A stretch of 64,000 nucleotides of DNA, taken from NCBI RefSeq assembly GCF_025370105.1, contig NZ_JANQBK010000005.1, positions 62,001 through 126,000 of the forward strand, written 5' to 3'. Of this stretch, positions 56,118 through 64,000 are shown one piece after another; position 1 is the stretch's first letter, and the number at the start of each line of letters is the position of its first letter. Below the pieces are notes generated by a model. That model was not told the DNA's origin. It saw only the letters and a program-made list of their open reading frames with translations, and did not search any database. Made by a program: the position numbers and the translations under genes. The DNA is from Sphingomonas hylomeconis. Its GTDB lineage: Bacteria > Pseudomonadota > Alphaproteobacteria > Sphingomonadales > Sphingomonadaceae.

Positions 56118-58532
56118 CTAGAGCTTCACACCAAACCGGGCGCGGGTGATGGCGGTGTAGAAGTTCTGGCCGGTCACCAAGGTGGAGTTAATGGGCGCGA
56201 GCACGTAAACGCGGTCGTATGTCTTCGACTGCGACGAATAGACCGTTTCGGCATAGCCATGGTCCCAGTTCTTGTGGCGAGTGAGGTCGATGTTCTGGAG
56301 GCGGGCATCGCGATCCCACCGGATTGTTGCCACCGTGCCATCCAATCGTTCGACAGTGCCGCGGTCGGCATTGCGGATGTCGAGATCGTGGTTGACCAGC
56401 CGCCACTGAATGCGGTCGCCGGCCGCGAGGTCGCGCTGCTCGCTGCTGAACACGTTGAGCTGTGACGCACGCCCGATGCGCGGGTCCCAGCGGATTTTGC
56501 GGCCGTGTTCATCGACGAGGCGGACGATCTGGCGTCCGCCGTCATCCCTGCCTGTGCCGAGTACCCGGTACTCGGTGTCGCGGGCGACACCCAATCCGGG
56601 ATTGTCGCGAGAGAACACGATCACTTGGCCACCGGAGTAGAAACGCGCGAGATGCTTCTCCTGGTCGCTCATTCCGGAAGGCGTCAGGACTGCCAGGCGT
56701 GCCTCTTCGGCCGCGATCGTACCTTCCGTCTTCAGCGCCTCGCGCACCCTGGTGTTGACGATCAAACGGGTCGCATTCTCCAAAACGAGGATGTTCGTGC
56801 TCGCCCGGTTTTCCGGTTTGAGCCGGGTCCATTCGTCCACCAGTCGTTCGGCGAGCTTGTCCGCGCTGTCGCCGCTACTCACTCTGTCTAGGTTCGCGAG
56901 CGACGCAGCATAGTTGCCCAGACGAGCCTGGGTGACAGCGGCCTTCATCGATCGGGTTTCCTGCCTCACCGACTCCGTGAGTTCGGCGCGCGAAAGGCCA
57001 AGCCGCTGCATCAGCCAGAACGGTTTGCCCTGCTCGATCGCGCCAGTCTGTTGGTTGTCGCCGAGCAAGATCAGTCTGGCGCCGGTCATCCGGCTGATCT
57101 CAAGAATGCGCAACGCCTGGCGATTGCCCAGCTGCCCCGCTTCGTCGACGACCAGAACATGGCTGTCGTCGAGCCGCCAGCCGCCCGCGGCGACGAGGCT
57201 GGCGACCGTCCGCGCTTCGATACCCGCAATCGCGCCCAGATTGGCCGCCGCGGAAGACGTTGGTGCCAGCGCGATGAGTGCGGCGGCGGGGCCAGCGGCG
57301 TCGTTCAGCGCCTTTACGAGGGTGGATTTGCCGGCGCCTGCCACGCCGTGCACGCCGACCACCCGGTTGTCCGTGGAGCCGATATGAAGAAGCGCCGCCT
57401 CCTGCGCCGGATTCAACCCGCTGGCGTGCGCCACCGCACGCAGTCGATCCATGTCCGCCAGCGGTACCGCGTCGTTCAGGGCGAGCGCCAGGTGGTCGGA
57501 CATCGCCATTTCCAAGCGCAGGGAACGCCGCGATGTGCGACCGCGGGTGTGGATGTCGTCGCCGGTCTGGTGCCGCGTTTCGAAGAGCTTGCGCCGGGCC
57601 TGATGCGCCTCGGCGAGGGGGCGAATGTCGGAAAGCCGCACCTCGCCCACATGCGAAGCAAGCCCGGTCCGTAGCAGTCTGCCGAGATTGTTGACTGCTT
57701 CTCTGCTTTCCGATTGGCGTAAGCCAAACAGCATTGCCTGCGCCGTCACCATCGCCGTCGGGGTGAGCGAGCGAGGCCCCTCTCGGTCTGCCGCAAGGCG
57801 AACCGCGCCCAGCATCGCGTCGCGCGGACCGACGCGACTGGTCCAATCCTGCTGGAGGGTCGCGAGTGAAGTCTTCACCTTCCGTCCGCGCGTTTGATAG
57901 AATGAGGCGCGCCGCGCCGCCTGGCCCTCGAGCCCATGCTCGCGGGCATGCGCGCTGATCTGTTCGGCGCGCTGCGACATTTCGTGCATAAGGTCGTGCG
58001 GGACGCCGCGGATCTCGAAAAGGCCCCGGCGAGGATCCGTATCGATCGAATAGCCGTGCTCGCGGAGGATATGGGCAAGCTCGCTTCGATAGACCTGGCC
58101 CGCCGCCATCTGCTCGGCAAACATCGCGCGGGTTTCCAGACTGGCCATCGGGGTGTCGTCCGCGCGATTGGTGATATTCATGACGACGACATGCGTGTGA
58201 AGATGCGGGTCGAGTTCGCGCGAGGCATGCTCAGTGAAACGCGCGAAGATCAGTCGCCCGGTCGTCTCATGGACGATCTCGCCACCTGATCGATGCCGCA
58301 GGGTGGCATGCTCCTCCAGATACGTAAGGGCCACGCCAACCGCGCGCTCGTGCGCCGCGAGTATCCGCTCGTCCCGGGCAACAAGCGCCATGATCGACAC
58401 TGATTTCGGTGCGTTGAGCGCAAAGTCCCAGCCCGCATGATGTTCGATCGCTCCATCGGCGCGCTGACGCCCCAATTGTTGGTCGCCGACCTTCCCGGAC
58501 AGTAATTCGCGAAAGACAACGGGATCGACCAA
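56118..58532 (-). CDS. MobF-type relaxase/helicase (TraA/TrwC-like), probable pseudogene
   Basis: A relaxase nicks plasmid DNA at oriT and its helicase part unwinds it. The 804 residues hold the metal-binding three-His motif DPHLHTHVVV (His110, 112, 114), an APKSVSIMAL segment, a helicase domain with Walker A HGVAGAGKSTLVKAL, VVDEAGQLGN and LLGDNQQTGAIEQG, and a late TAITRARFG. The TTG at 58532 is only a nominal start: the frame runs open upstream to 58710 (SEWGGRIAAELRLKGL is encoded there), and no start codon or Tyr-Tyr catalytic site is found. The 3' end is cut by an amber codon. Confidence 0.8.
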   Translation of the reverse strand: MVDPVVFRELLSGKVGDQQLGRQRADGAIEHHAGWDFALNAPKSVSIMALVARDERILAAHERAVGVALTYLEEHATLRHRSGGEIVHETTGRLIFARFTEHASRELDPHLHTHVVVMNITNRADDTPMASLETRAMFAEQMAAGQVYRSELAHILREHGYSIDTDPRRGLFEIRGVPHDLMHEMSQRAEQISAHAREHGLEGQAARRASFYQTRGRKVKTSLATLQQDWTSRVGPRDAMLGAVRLAADREGPRSLTPTAMVTAQAMLFGLRQSESREAVNNLGRLLRTGLASHVGEVRLSDIRPLAEAHQARRKLFETRHQTGDDIHTRGRTSRRSLRLEMAMSDHLALALNDAVPLADMDRLRAVAHASGLNPAQEAALLHIGSTDNRVVGVHGVAGAGKSTLVKALNDAAGPAAALIALAPTSSAAANLGAIAGIEARTVASLVAAGGWRLDDSHVLVVDEAGQLGNRQALRILEISRMTGARLILLGDNQQTGAIEQGKPFWLMQRLGLSRAELTESVRQETRSMKAAVTQARLGNYAASLANLDRVSSGDSADKLAERLVDEWTRLKPENRASTNILVLENATRLIVNTRVREALKTEGTIAAEEARLAVLTPSGMSDQEKHLARFYSGGQVIVFSRDNPGLGVARDTEYRVLGTGRDDGGRQIVRLVDEHGRKIRWDPRIGRASQLNVFSSEQRDLAAGDRIQWRLVNHDLDIRNADRGTVERLDGTVATIRWDRDARLQNIDLTRHKNWDHGYAETVYSSQSKTYDRVYVLAPINSTLVTGQNFYTAITRARFGVKL

Positions 58533-58707
58533 TCCTTTCAGCCGAAGCTCTGCGGCGATCCTGCCTCCCCATTCGGACGGCTCGTCGACGCCTTTCGCGA
58601 TCGAGCGATCGTGGTATAGTAAAGGACGAAATGGCCCATGCGATGCGAGCTGGTCGAACCTGTCCGCACGACCATGCTCGCAGTTCGCCCCGGCCCCGCC
58701 TGCGCGT

Positions 58708-59784
58708 CTACTTGCTTGTCCGAACTTCGTTTATCGTCTTGCCTGTCCAGCGCCGTATCGCGCGGCGTAGATTCGCACTATCGCTGAACCCGACTTTCCA
58801 GGCCACATCGTCCACGCTCATGCGGGTCGTCTGCAAATATTCGATCGCCAGCTTGCGGCGCACATCATCGACGATCACGCCGTAGCTCGACTGTTCGACT
58901 GCCAAGCGACGGCGCAGCGTGCGCTCCTGCAGGCCAAGCTGTGCCGCGACCACCGTCATCGAGGGAAACCGGCCTGGCGCGTTGAGCAGCAGCTGATACA
59001 CTTCGCCCGAAAGGCCCAGCGAAGTCCGCGACTGGCCGATCAGGCGATCGCAGGTCTCCTCCAACATCGTCCTGGTCAACCGGTTGCCGAGTTCCGGCGT
59101 CTGGTCGAGGATGCCGATCGGATAATGTAGCTCGTTGACCGCCTGGCCGTACAAGCATGGGCACGACAGCGCAGCCGCGTCCTGTCCCGCATGGCCGTCG
59201 TCCGGCAAGGCGAATAGCGCGCGGACCGGCAGATTGTCGACGCCGGCAGTGTCGCGGATGTGGGTGAAGGTCATCTTCATCTGTTGACGCACCAGAAAGG
59301 TGCGGACGTCGCTGCTCATCACGTCGCGGTAGATTTCGCGGAACTGCCAGATCGCCACCGGCCCCTCGGTGCGCCATTCCAGCCGCACGGTCGGCGTGGC
59401 GAGCGGCTGGTAGCGCACAGCGAAGTCGAAGAAGTCGCGCATCGTTGGTGAGCACATCAGCGCATAACCGTACATACCATAGGCCGAGAGGTGCAGGCGC
59501 GCGCCGATCGCAAAGGCGTCGGCGAACCCGGCACCGGCCGCGACGATATTCTCGCACGCTGTCAAATATTGTCCGATCGAGGTCAGCGTGTGCGGATCGT
59601 GCACTTCGTCCAGCGTCAGCCCGGTGCGCTCCAGCACCGCCGCGGGCCCGATCCCGCGCCCGGCAACCGCGTCGATCACCGTGGCGATCTTGAACGGCGC
59701 GAAGAGCCGCTGGTTGAGTGAGGGAAAGCCGGCCCGGGCATTGCCGCCAATCACACCGCCGTCTTCGTTCGCCGCCTGCGCCAT
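58708..59784 (-). CDS. AraC-family transcriptional regulator
   Basis: A 358-residue regulator with an arabinose-binding-type N-terminal sensor domain (PF12625 style, about residues 15-200) and a C-terminal AraC HTH pair (VVAAQLGLQERTLRRRLAVE, then DVAWKVGFSDSANLRRAIRR). The ATG at 59784 has AAGGAGG 6 nt upstream. It is divergent from the TonB receptor at 59938, so control of that receptor and the downstream synthetase is likely but inferred. The 3' end abuts the remnant relaxase. Confidence 0.9.
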   Translation of the reverse strand: MAQAANEDGGVIGGNARAGFPSLNQRLFAPFKIATVIDAVAGRGIGPAAVLERTGLTLDEVHDPHTLTSIGQYLTACENIVAAGAGFADAFAIGARLHLSAYGMYGYALMCSPTMRDFFDFAVRYQPLATPTVRLEWRTEGPVAIWQFREIYRDVMSSDVRTFLVRQQMKMTFTHIRDTAGVDNLPVRALFALPDDGHAGQDAAALSCPCLYGQAVNELHYPIGILDQTPELGNRLTRTMLEETCDRLIGQSRTSLGLSGEVYQLLLNAPGRFPSMTVVAAQLGLQERTLRRRLAVEQSSYGVIVDDVRRKLAIEYLQTTRMSVDDVAWKVGFSDSANLRRAIRRWTGKTINEVRTSK

Positions 59785-59937
59785 GAGGCCATCCTCCTTG
59801 AATCTGTCCGGTAAGGACACAGTGATGTCCGTAAATGCGCTTACTACATGATCTGTCAGACCATAAGCAGAGGATCAAGCCGGCAAAGCCCGGTGGCGGC
59901 CACAACCGCACGCAAGCAGACCAGGAGGGGTTAGACT

Positions 59938-62589
59938 ATGCCGATCGAGACCAATCGCACCGGGCGGCGCGCGCCCCTGCTGTGCCGTACCGCGCTCACC
60001 ATGGCGGCGCTGGGCCTGCCCGCCGCGCTGCACGCGCAGACCGCCGCCACCCCCGACGCACCGGCCAAGGACGCCAGCGTCGAGGAGCAGGCCGACATCA
60101 TCGTCACCGGGACCAGCATTCGCGGCATCCCGCCCACGGGATCGGGCCTGATCAGCGTGACGCGCGAGGACGCCAAGCTGATCGGCGCGGCGAGCACCGC
60201 CGAACTGCTCGCCACGGTGCCACAGCTCAACAGCTTTAACACCGCCCCGCGCGTCAGCAATGGCGGGCTCGGCTCGTTCGCGCCGGGCCTGCGCGGCCTG
60301 CCCAGTTCCGCCACGCTGCCGTTGATGAACGGCCATCGCCTGGTGTCCGGCAGCACGCAGCAGACCAATCCCGACTATCCCTTCATCCCCGAGCTGGCGA
60401 TCGAGCGGGTCGAGATCGTCGCCGACGGCGCGTCGGCGATCTACGGCTCGGAGGCCGTCGCCGGCGTCGTCAACTTCATTACCCGCAAGCACGTGTCCGG
60501 ACTGGAGGCCAATGTCCGCTACGGCATGGCGGACGACTATCATGCCTTCAACGCCGGGGCGATCGCCGGCCATGACTGGGGCAGCGGCTCGGTCGTCGCC
60601 GCCTATCAATATCAGGAAAACAGCAACATCACCGGCGACGACCGCCGCTATCGCTCGCTCGATTTCCGCGCCGCGGGCGGCATCGATACCCGCTCAGCCG
60701 TATGCCCGGACGCGAACGTCAACCTGTTTGCGGGCACGATCTATGCTGCGCCCGGCCTCGCGCCCGGCCTCAACACCTGCGATCCGCGCGGCGCCGTCGA
60801 TCTGCTGCCGCAGAACCGCACGCACAGCGCGCTCGTCTCGGCGCGCCAGCAAGTGTCCGGCGCGGTGACGCTTTGGGCCGATCTGCTCTATTCGGACCGC
60901 AAGGATGTCGTGCAGGCGGCGCTGCCGGGCCAGACGTTCGTGCTGGTCACCGCAGCCAATCCCTTCTTCCGCGCGCCGCCGGGCACGGGCACGTCGTTCG
61001 GCTATTTCGACTTCCGCCCCGACCGGCTGGTCGGCGCGGATCATTTCGACCAGACCTTCCGCGTGCGCACCGGCAACGCCACGGCCGGGCTCGATATCGG
61101 CCTGCCGGGCGACTTCAAGGCCACCGTGTTCGGCTCATACAATTGGTCGCGCAACGACACGTTGCAGCCCGGCATCAACACCACCGCGCTGACCGCCGCC
61201 GCGGCCGGGACGACGACTGCGACCGCGCTCGACCCGTTCGGCTACGGCACCAGCCCGGCGGTGGTCGCCCGGATTCTCGATAACCCCACCGACTTCGTCA
61301 ATCGCCAGCGCACCCGGATCGGCGCGGTGAAGGTGGATGGCCCGCTGGCCCAGCTGCCGGGCGGCGCGCTGAAGATCGCCGTCGGCGCCGAATATCGCCG
61401 CGAGACCTATATGCAGCGCGGCCAGAGCGGCGGGGTCGGTTTCCCCGAGGATCTGGAGCGCAACGTCGAATCGGTCTACGGCGAACTGTTCGTGCCGATC
61501 TTCGGTGACGGCAATGCCGCGCCACTGGTCCGCAGTCTCGCGCTGTCGCTGTCGGGCCGCTACGATCATTACAGCGACTTCGGCTCCACCAGCAATCCGA
61601 AGATCGGCCTTACCTGGGAACCGGTCGACGGACTCAACCTGCGCGGCAGCTATGGCCGGTCGTTCCGCGCGCCGGGCCTGCGCGACCTCGGCTCGACCGT
61701 CGGCTCCTATTATTCCGCCGCCGCGCTGGTCGATGCCTTCGGCGCACGCGATCCGTCGCGCGGCGCGGCGCAGGTCAACACGATCCTGCTGTTTGGCGGC
61801 AACCAGGACCTGACCCCGGAAACGGCGCGCACCTGGTCGCTGGGCGCCGACCTGCGCCCCAAGTTCGCCCCCAACCTCGCGGCGAGCGTGACCTTCTACG
61901 ACATCAAATATGACAATGTGATTGGCACGCCCTCGGGCCTGGGCGCCTTGCTGTTCAGCGATCCCACCTTCGCCTCGCGCGTGATCCGCAATCCCACCGC
62001 GGGCCAGCTCAACGCGGCGATCACCAACACCGTGCCCTTCTTCTACACCTTTTCCGCCGTGCCGGCGATCGGCAACATTCTCGATCTGCGGCAGGGTAAT
62101 TTCGGCGTGCGCAAGACCAACGGGATCGATTTCGACGTGCGGTACCGGCAACCCATGGGCTTCGGATCGATCTTCGGCGGCATCGCGGGCAACTATATCC
62201 TGAACTACACCAACCAGCTGTCGCCGACCTCGGCCGAGAGCGATTCGCTCGACGCCGGCATTCCGCGCACCACGCTGCGGACAACCTTGGGCTTCACGGC
62301 CGGCCCGGTTACCGTCGTCAACTTCGTCAACCATCGCTCCGGCGTCACCGCATCCTATGCCACGCCGACCGGCTCCGACCTGTATGACGCGAAGGGCTAT
62401 ACTACGGTCGATCTGCGCCTGTCGGTGCGCCTCCCCGATATCGGCTTGGCCAAGGGCAGCGAGTTCGGGATCCAGGTCAACGACCTGTTCGATGCGACGC
62501 CGCCCTTCTTCCCCGGCACCGACGGTATCGGCGGCGCCTACAACCCGATCGGTCGTTACGTGGCGTTGAGCCTGCGGAAGTCCTTCTGA
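59938..62589 (+). CDS. TonB-dependent receptor
   Basis: An outer-membrane receptor of 883 residues. The signal peptide ends AALHAQ, the TonB box is ADIIVTGTSIRG, and the plug has LNSFNTAPRVSNGGLGSF and VEIVADGASAIYGSEAVAGV. The barrel ends in LRKSF. GGAGG precedes the ATG. The 153-bp gap to araC holds both promoters. The receptor lies before an acetoacetyl-CoA synthetase gene, suggesting uptake of a compound that yields acetoacetate; the substrate is unknown. Confidence 0.93.
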   Translation: MPIETNRTGRRAPLLCRTALTMAALGLPAALHAQTAATPDAPAKDASVEEQADIIVTGTSIRGIPPTGSGLISVTREDAKLIGAASTAELLATVPQLNSFNTAPRVSNGGLGSFAPGLRGLPSSATLPLMNGHRLVSGSTQQTNPDYPFIPELAIERVEIVADGASAIYGSEAVAGVVNFITRKHVSGLEANVRYGMADDYHAFNAGAIAGHDWGSGSVVAAYQYQENSNITGDDRRYRSLDFRAAGGIDTRSAVCPDANVNLFAGTIYAAPGLAPGLNTCDPRGAVDLLPQNRTHSALVSARQQVSGAVTLWADLLYSDRKDVVQAALPGQTFVLVTAANPFFRAPPGTGTSFGYFDFRPDRLVGADHFDQTFRVRTGNATAGLDIGLPGDFKATVFGSYNWSRNDTLQPGINTTALTAAAAGTTTATALDPFGYGTSPAVVARILDNPTDFVNRQRTRIGAVKVDGPLAQLPGGALKIAVGAEYRRETYMQRGQSGGVGFPEDLERNVESVYGELFVPIFGDGNAAPLVRSLALSLSGRYDHYSDFGSTSNPKIGLTWEPVDGLNLRGSYGRSFRAPGLRDLGSTVGSYYSAAALVDAFGARDPSRGAAQVNTILLFGGNQDLTPETARTWSLGADLRPKFAPNLAASVTFYDIKYDNVIGTPSGLGALLFSDPTFASRVIRNPTAGQLNAAITNTVPFFYTFSAVPAIGNILDLRQGNFGVRKTNGIDFDVRYRQPMGFGSIFGGIAGNYILNYTNQLSPTSAESDSLDAGIPRTTLRTTLGFTAGPVTVVNFVNHRSGVTASYATPTGSDLYDAKGYTTVDLRLSVRLPDIGLAKGSEFGIQVNDLFDATPPFFPGTDGIGGAYNPIGRYVALSLRKSF

Positions 62590-62647
62590 CCCCCGGTGGC
62601 GATGCCCCCCGCCGGGGGCCACCCGCCGCGGTGCCGCATCTTCTGCC

Positions 62648-64000
62648 ATGATCACCGACCAACCAGACGAGGTTCGCCGTTCGATGCCCCCTGCCACTGC
62701 CAGCGCCACCGTTGCGGCTCCCGTCCCGCAGATCCATCTGTACGAGACGTGGCTGAAAACGACGCACGGTCGCGACTTTGCCAGCTACGAAGAGCTGCGG
62801 CGCTGGTCGGTGGAGGATCTGGACGGCTTCTGGCGCAGCATCTGGGACTATGACGACATCCAGTCGCCGACGCCGTTCGCCGCGGTGCTGGGTGATGAGA
62901 CCATGCCCGGTGCGCGCTGGTTCGACGGGGCGCAGGTCAGCTATGCGCGACACGTCTTCCGGCATGCCGCGGCAGCCGATTCCGCCGGCCAGCCGGCGAT
63001 AGTCGCGCTGGACGAGCGTGGCGGCGAGCAGACGCTCAGCTGGGGCGAGCTCCAGCGCCAGACCGCCGCGCTCGCGCTCGCGTTGCGCGACCGCGGGATC
63101 GAACCGGGCGATCGCGTCGCGGCCTATCTGCCCAACATCTCCGCCGCGGTGATCGGCCTGCTTGCCTGCGCCAGCCTGGGCGCGATCTGGACGCTGTGTT
63201 CACCGGACATGGGGACCAATGCGGTGCTGGACCGCTGGCGGCAGACCGGCCCCAAGGCACTGATCGCCGTGGACGGCGTCTTTTATGCCGGCAAGACAAT
63301 GGACCGGCGCGCCGCCGTCGCGGCGCTCAGGCGGGAACTGCCTTGCATCGAGAACCTGTTCCTCGTCGCCAGCGGCTGTGGCGCGGGCGACCTTTCCGCC
63401 ACCGAGCTGCCTGACGCCATCGATTTCGCTGCGACCATCGCCCGCGATGACGCCACAGTCGCGCAGTTCGAGCCCGCCTGGCTGCCGTTCGATCATCCGC
63501 TGTGGATCCTCTATTCCAGCGGCACGACCGGCCTGCCCAAGGCGATCGTCCACGGCCATGGCGGCGTCATCCTCGCCACCGCGGCCGGTCGACTCCATTT
63601 CGATCTCGGGCCGAGCTATGCCGCCAACACGCTCGGCGAGCGCTTTCACTGGTACAGCGCCAGCGGCTGGGTAATGTGGAACATCCAGGTCGGCGGCCTG
63701 CTCAGCGGTACCACCATCTGTCTGTTCGATGGCGCGCCGAGCGGAACCAGGACCGCGCCCGACTGGACCCGACTATGGAATTTCGCGGCCCGCGCCGGTG
63801 TCACCTGGTTCGGCGCCGGCGCGGCGTTCTTCGCGAGCTGCCGCAAGGCGGGGGTCGAGATCGGCACGCTGGCGGGGATCGATCGCATCCGCGCGCTCGG
63901 CAGCACCGGATCGCCGCTGCCGCCCGACGTGCAGCGCTGGGGTTCGGCGCAATTCGCCACGCGCGGCCGGCCCGATATCTGGTGGTGCAACGTCAGCGGC
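62648..64000 (+). CDS. Acetoacetyl-CoA synthetase, cut by the window end
   Basis: The visible 451 residues match acetoacetate-CoA ligase of the AMP-forming family: GARWFDGAQVSYARHVFRH, GIEPGDRVAAYLPN, the adenylation motif YSSGTTGLPKAIVHGHGG and RFHWYSASGWVMWN. It activates acetoacetate with ATP, entering CoA metabolism in the cytoplasm. ATG 62648 is used as start; ATG 62684 is an alternative. It lies 58 bp after the TonB receptor on the same strand. The C-terminal part continues past 64000. Confidence 0.9.
   Translation, partial: MITDQPDEVRRSMPPATASATVAAPVPQIHLYETWLKTTHGRDFASYEELRRWSVEDLDGFWRSIWDYDDIQSPTPFAAVLGDETMPGARWFDGAQVSYARHVFRHAAAADSAGQPAIVALDERGGEQTLSWGELQRQTAALALALRDRGIEPGDRVAAYLPNISAAVIGLLACASLGAIWTLCSPDMGTNAVLDRWRQTGPKALIAVDGVFYAGKTMDRRAAVAALRRELPCIENLFLVASGCGAGDLSATELPDAIDFAATIARDDATVAQFEPAWLPFDHPLWILYSSGTTGLPKAIVHGHGGVILATAAGRLHFDLGPSYAANTLGERFHWYSASGWVMWNIQVGGLLSGTTICLFDGAPSGTRTAPDWTRLWNFAARAGVTWFGAGAAFFASCRKAGVEIGTLAGIDRIRALGSTGSPLPPDVQRWGSAQFATRGRPDIWWCNVSG

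Larger units (their letters stand above)
53774..58707. mobile_element. Decayed integrative element next to tRNA-Lys
   Basis: It contains a tyrosine integrase, an HTH protein of excisionase type, a TrbN-like transglycosylase and a MobF relaxase, all on the minus strand. Base composition looks more AT-rich than the flanks, especially around 54480-54900. No further transfer genes are present, so it is a remnant or a minimal mobilisable island. No copy of the tRNA end was found on the right side; the right limit near the araC gene is a guess. Confidence 0.65.

Noticed and set aside
63463..63480. GTTCGAGCCC resembling the tRNA-Lys T loop, a possible right attachment site
   Set aside because: It lies inside the acetoacetyl-CoA synthetase coding sequence and the match stops after about ten bases.

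Overview
The window is GC-rich, gene-dense chromosome of an alphaproteobacterium, most likely Sphingomonas or a close relative in the Sphingomonadaceae. This is inferred from family resemblance and gene content: large TonB-dependent receptors, an Entner-Doudoroff set (zwf, pgl, edd, eda), a PA0069-type radical SAM protein and a type-2 argC. No rRNA or CRISPR array was seen.

Layout. 1-6 kb: recR-def diverge from fmt-truA, followed by an RNA methyltransferase, Nnr and a small lipoprotein. 6-14 kb: ilvD, ispE and ETF-QO (minus strand), then a uracil-DNA-glycosylase-like gene, slt and moaB (plus strand). 14-25 kb: YbjN protein, radical SAM protein, EAL protein, acyl-CoA ligase, dnaE, glutathione peroxidase, a GNAT protein and lolD/lolC. 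25-31 kb: a probable small RNA, a TonB receptor, a heat-inducible hsp20, pyrG and secG. 31-38 kb: a MarR-like regulator, an SH3 protein, argC and the Entner-Doudoroff genes. 38-43.4 kb: mltG and the fatty-acid cluster fabF-acpP-fabG-fabD, with a small repeat-bounded element between fabG and fabD. 43.5-47.7 kb: an RcnB-like protein, rpsF-rpsR-rplI and mutL. 47.8-53.6 kb: the elongasome operon mreBCD-mrdA-rodA. At 53.7 kb a tRNA-Lys is followed by a decayed integrative element: tyrosine integrase, excisionase-like HTH protein, TrbN-like transglycosylase and a broken MobF relaxase. From 58.7 kb: an AraC regulator, a divergent TonB receptor and an acetoacetyl-CoA synthetase cut by the window end.

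The most striking feature is a dense set of palindromic repeats of about 65-160 bp, in at least five sequence families (A-E here). Most lie between genes, but members also sit in frame inside fmt, nnr and mutL, where they are translated as extra peptide segments. This resembles the Rickettsia palindromic elements. A second item is a 444-bp cassette with perfect 28-bp inverted ends carrying only a GxxExxY-family gene, placed between fabD and fabG. Other items are a sigma-32 promoter with a ROSE-like RNA thermometer before hsp20, an unassigned structured RNA with its own terminator near 25.5 kb, and a relaxase whose frame is cut by one amber codon.
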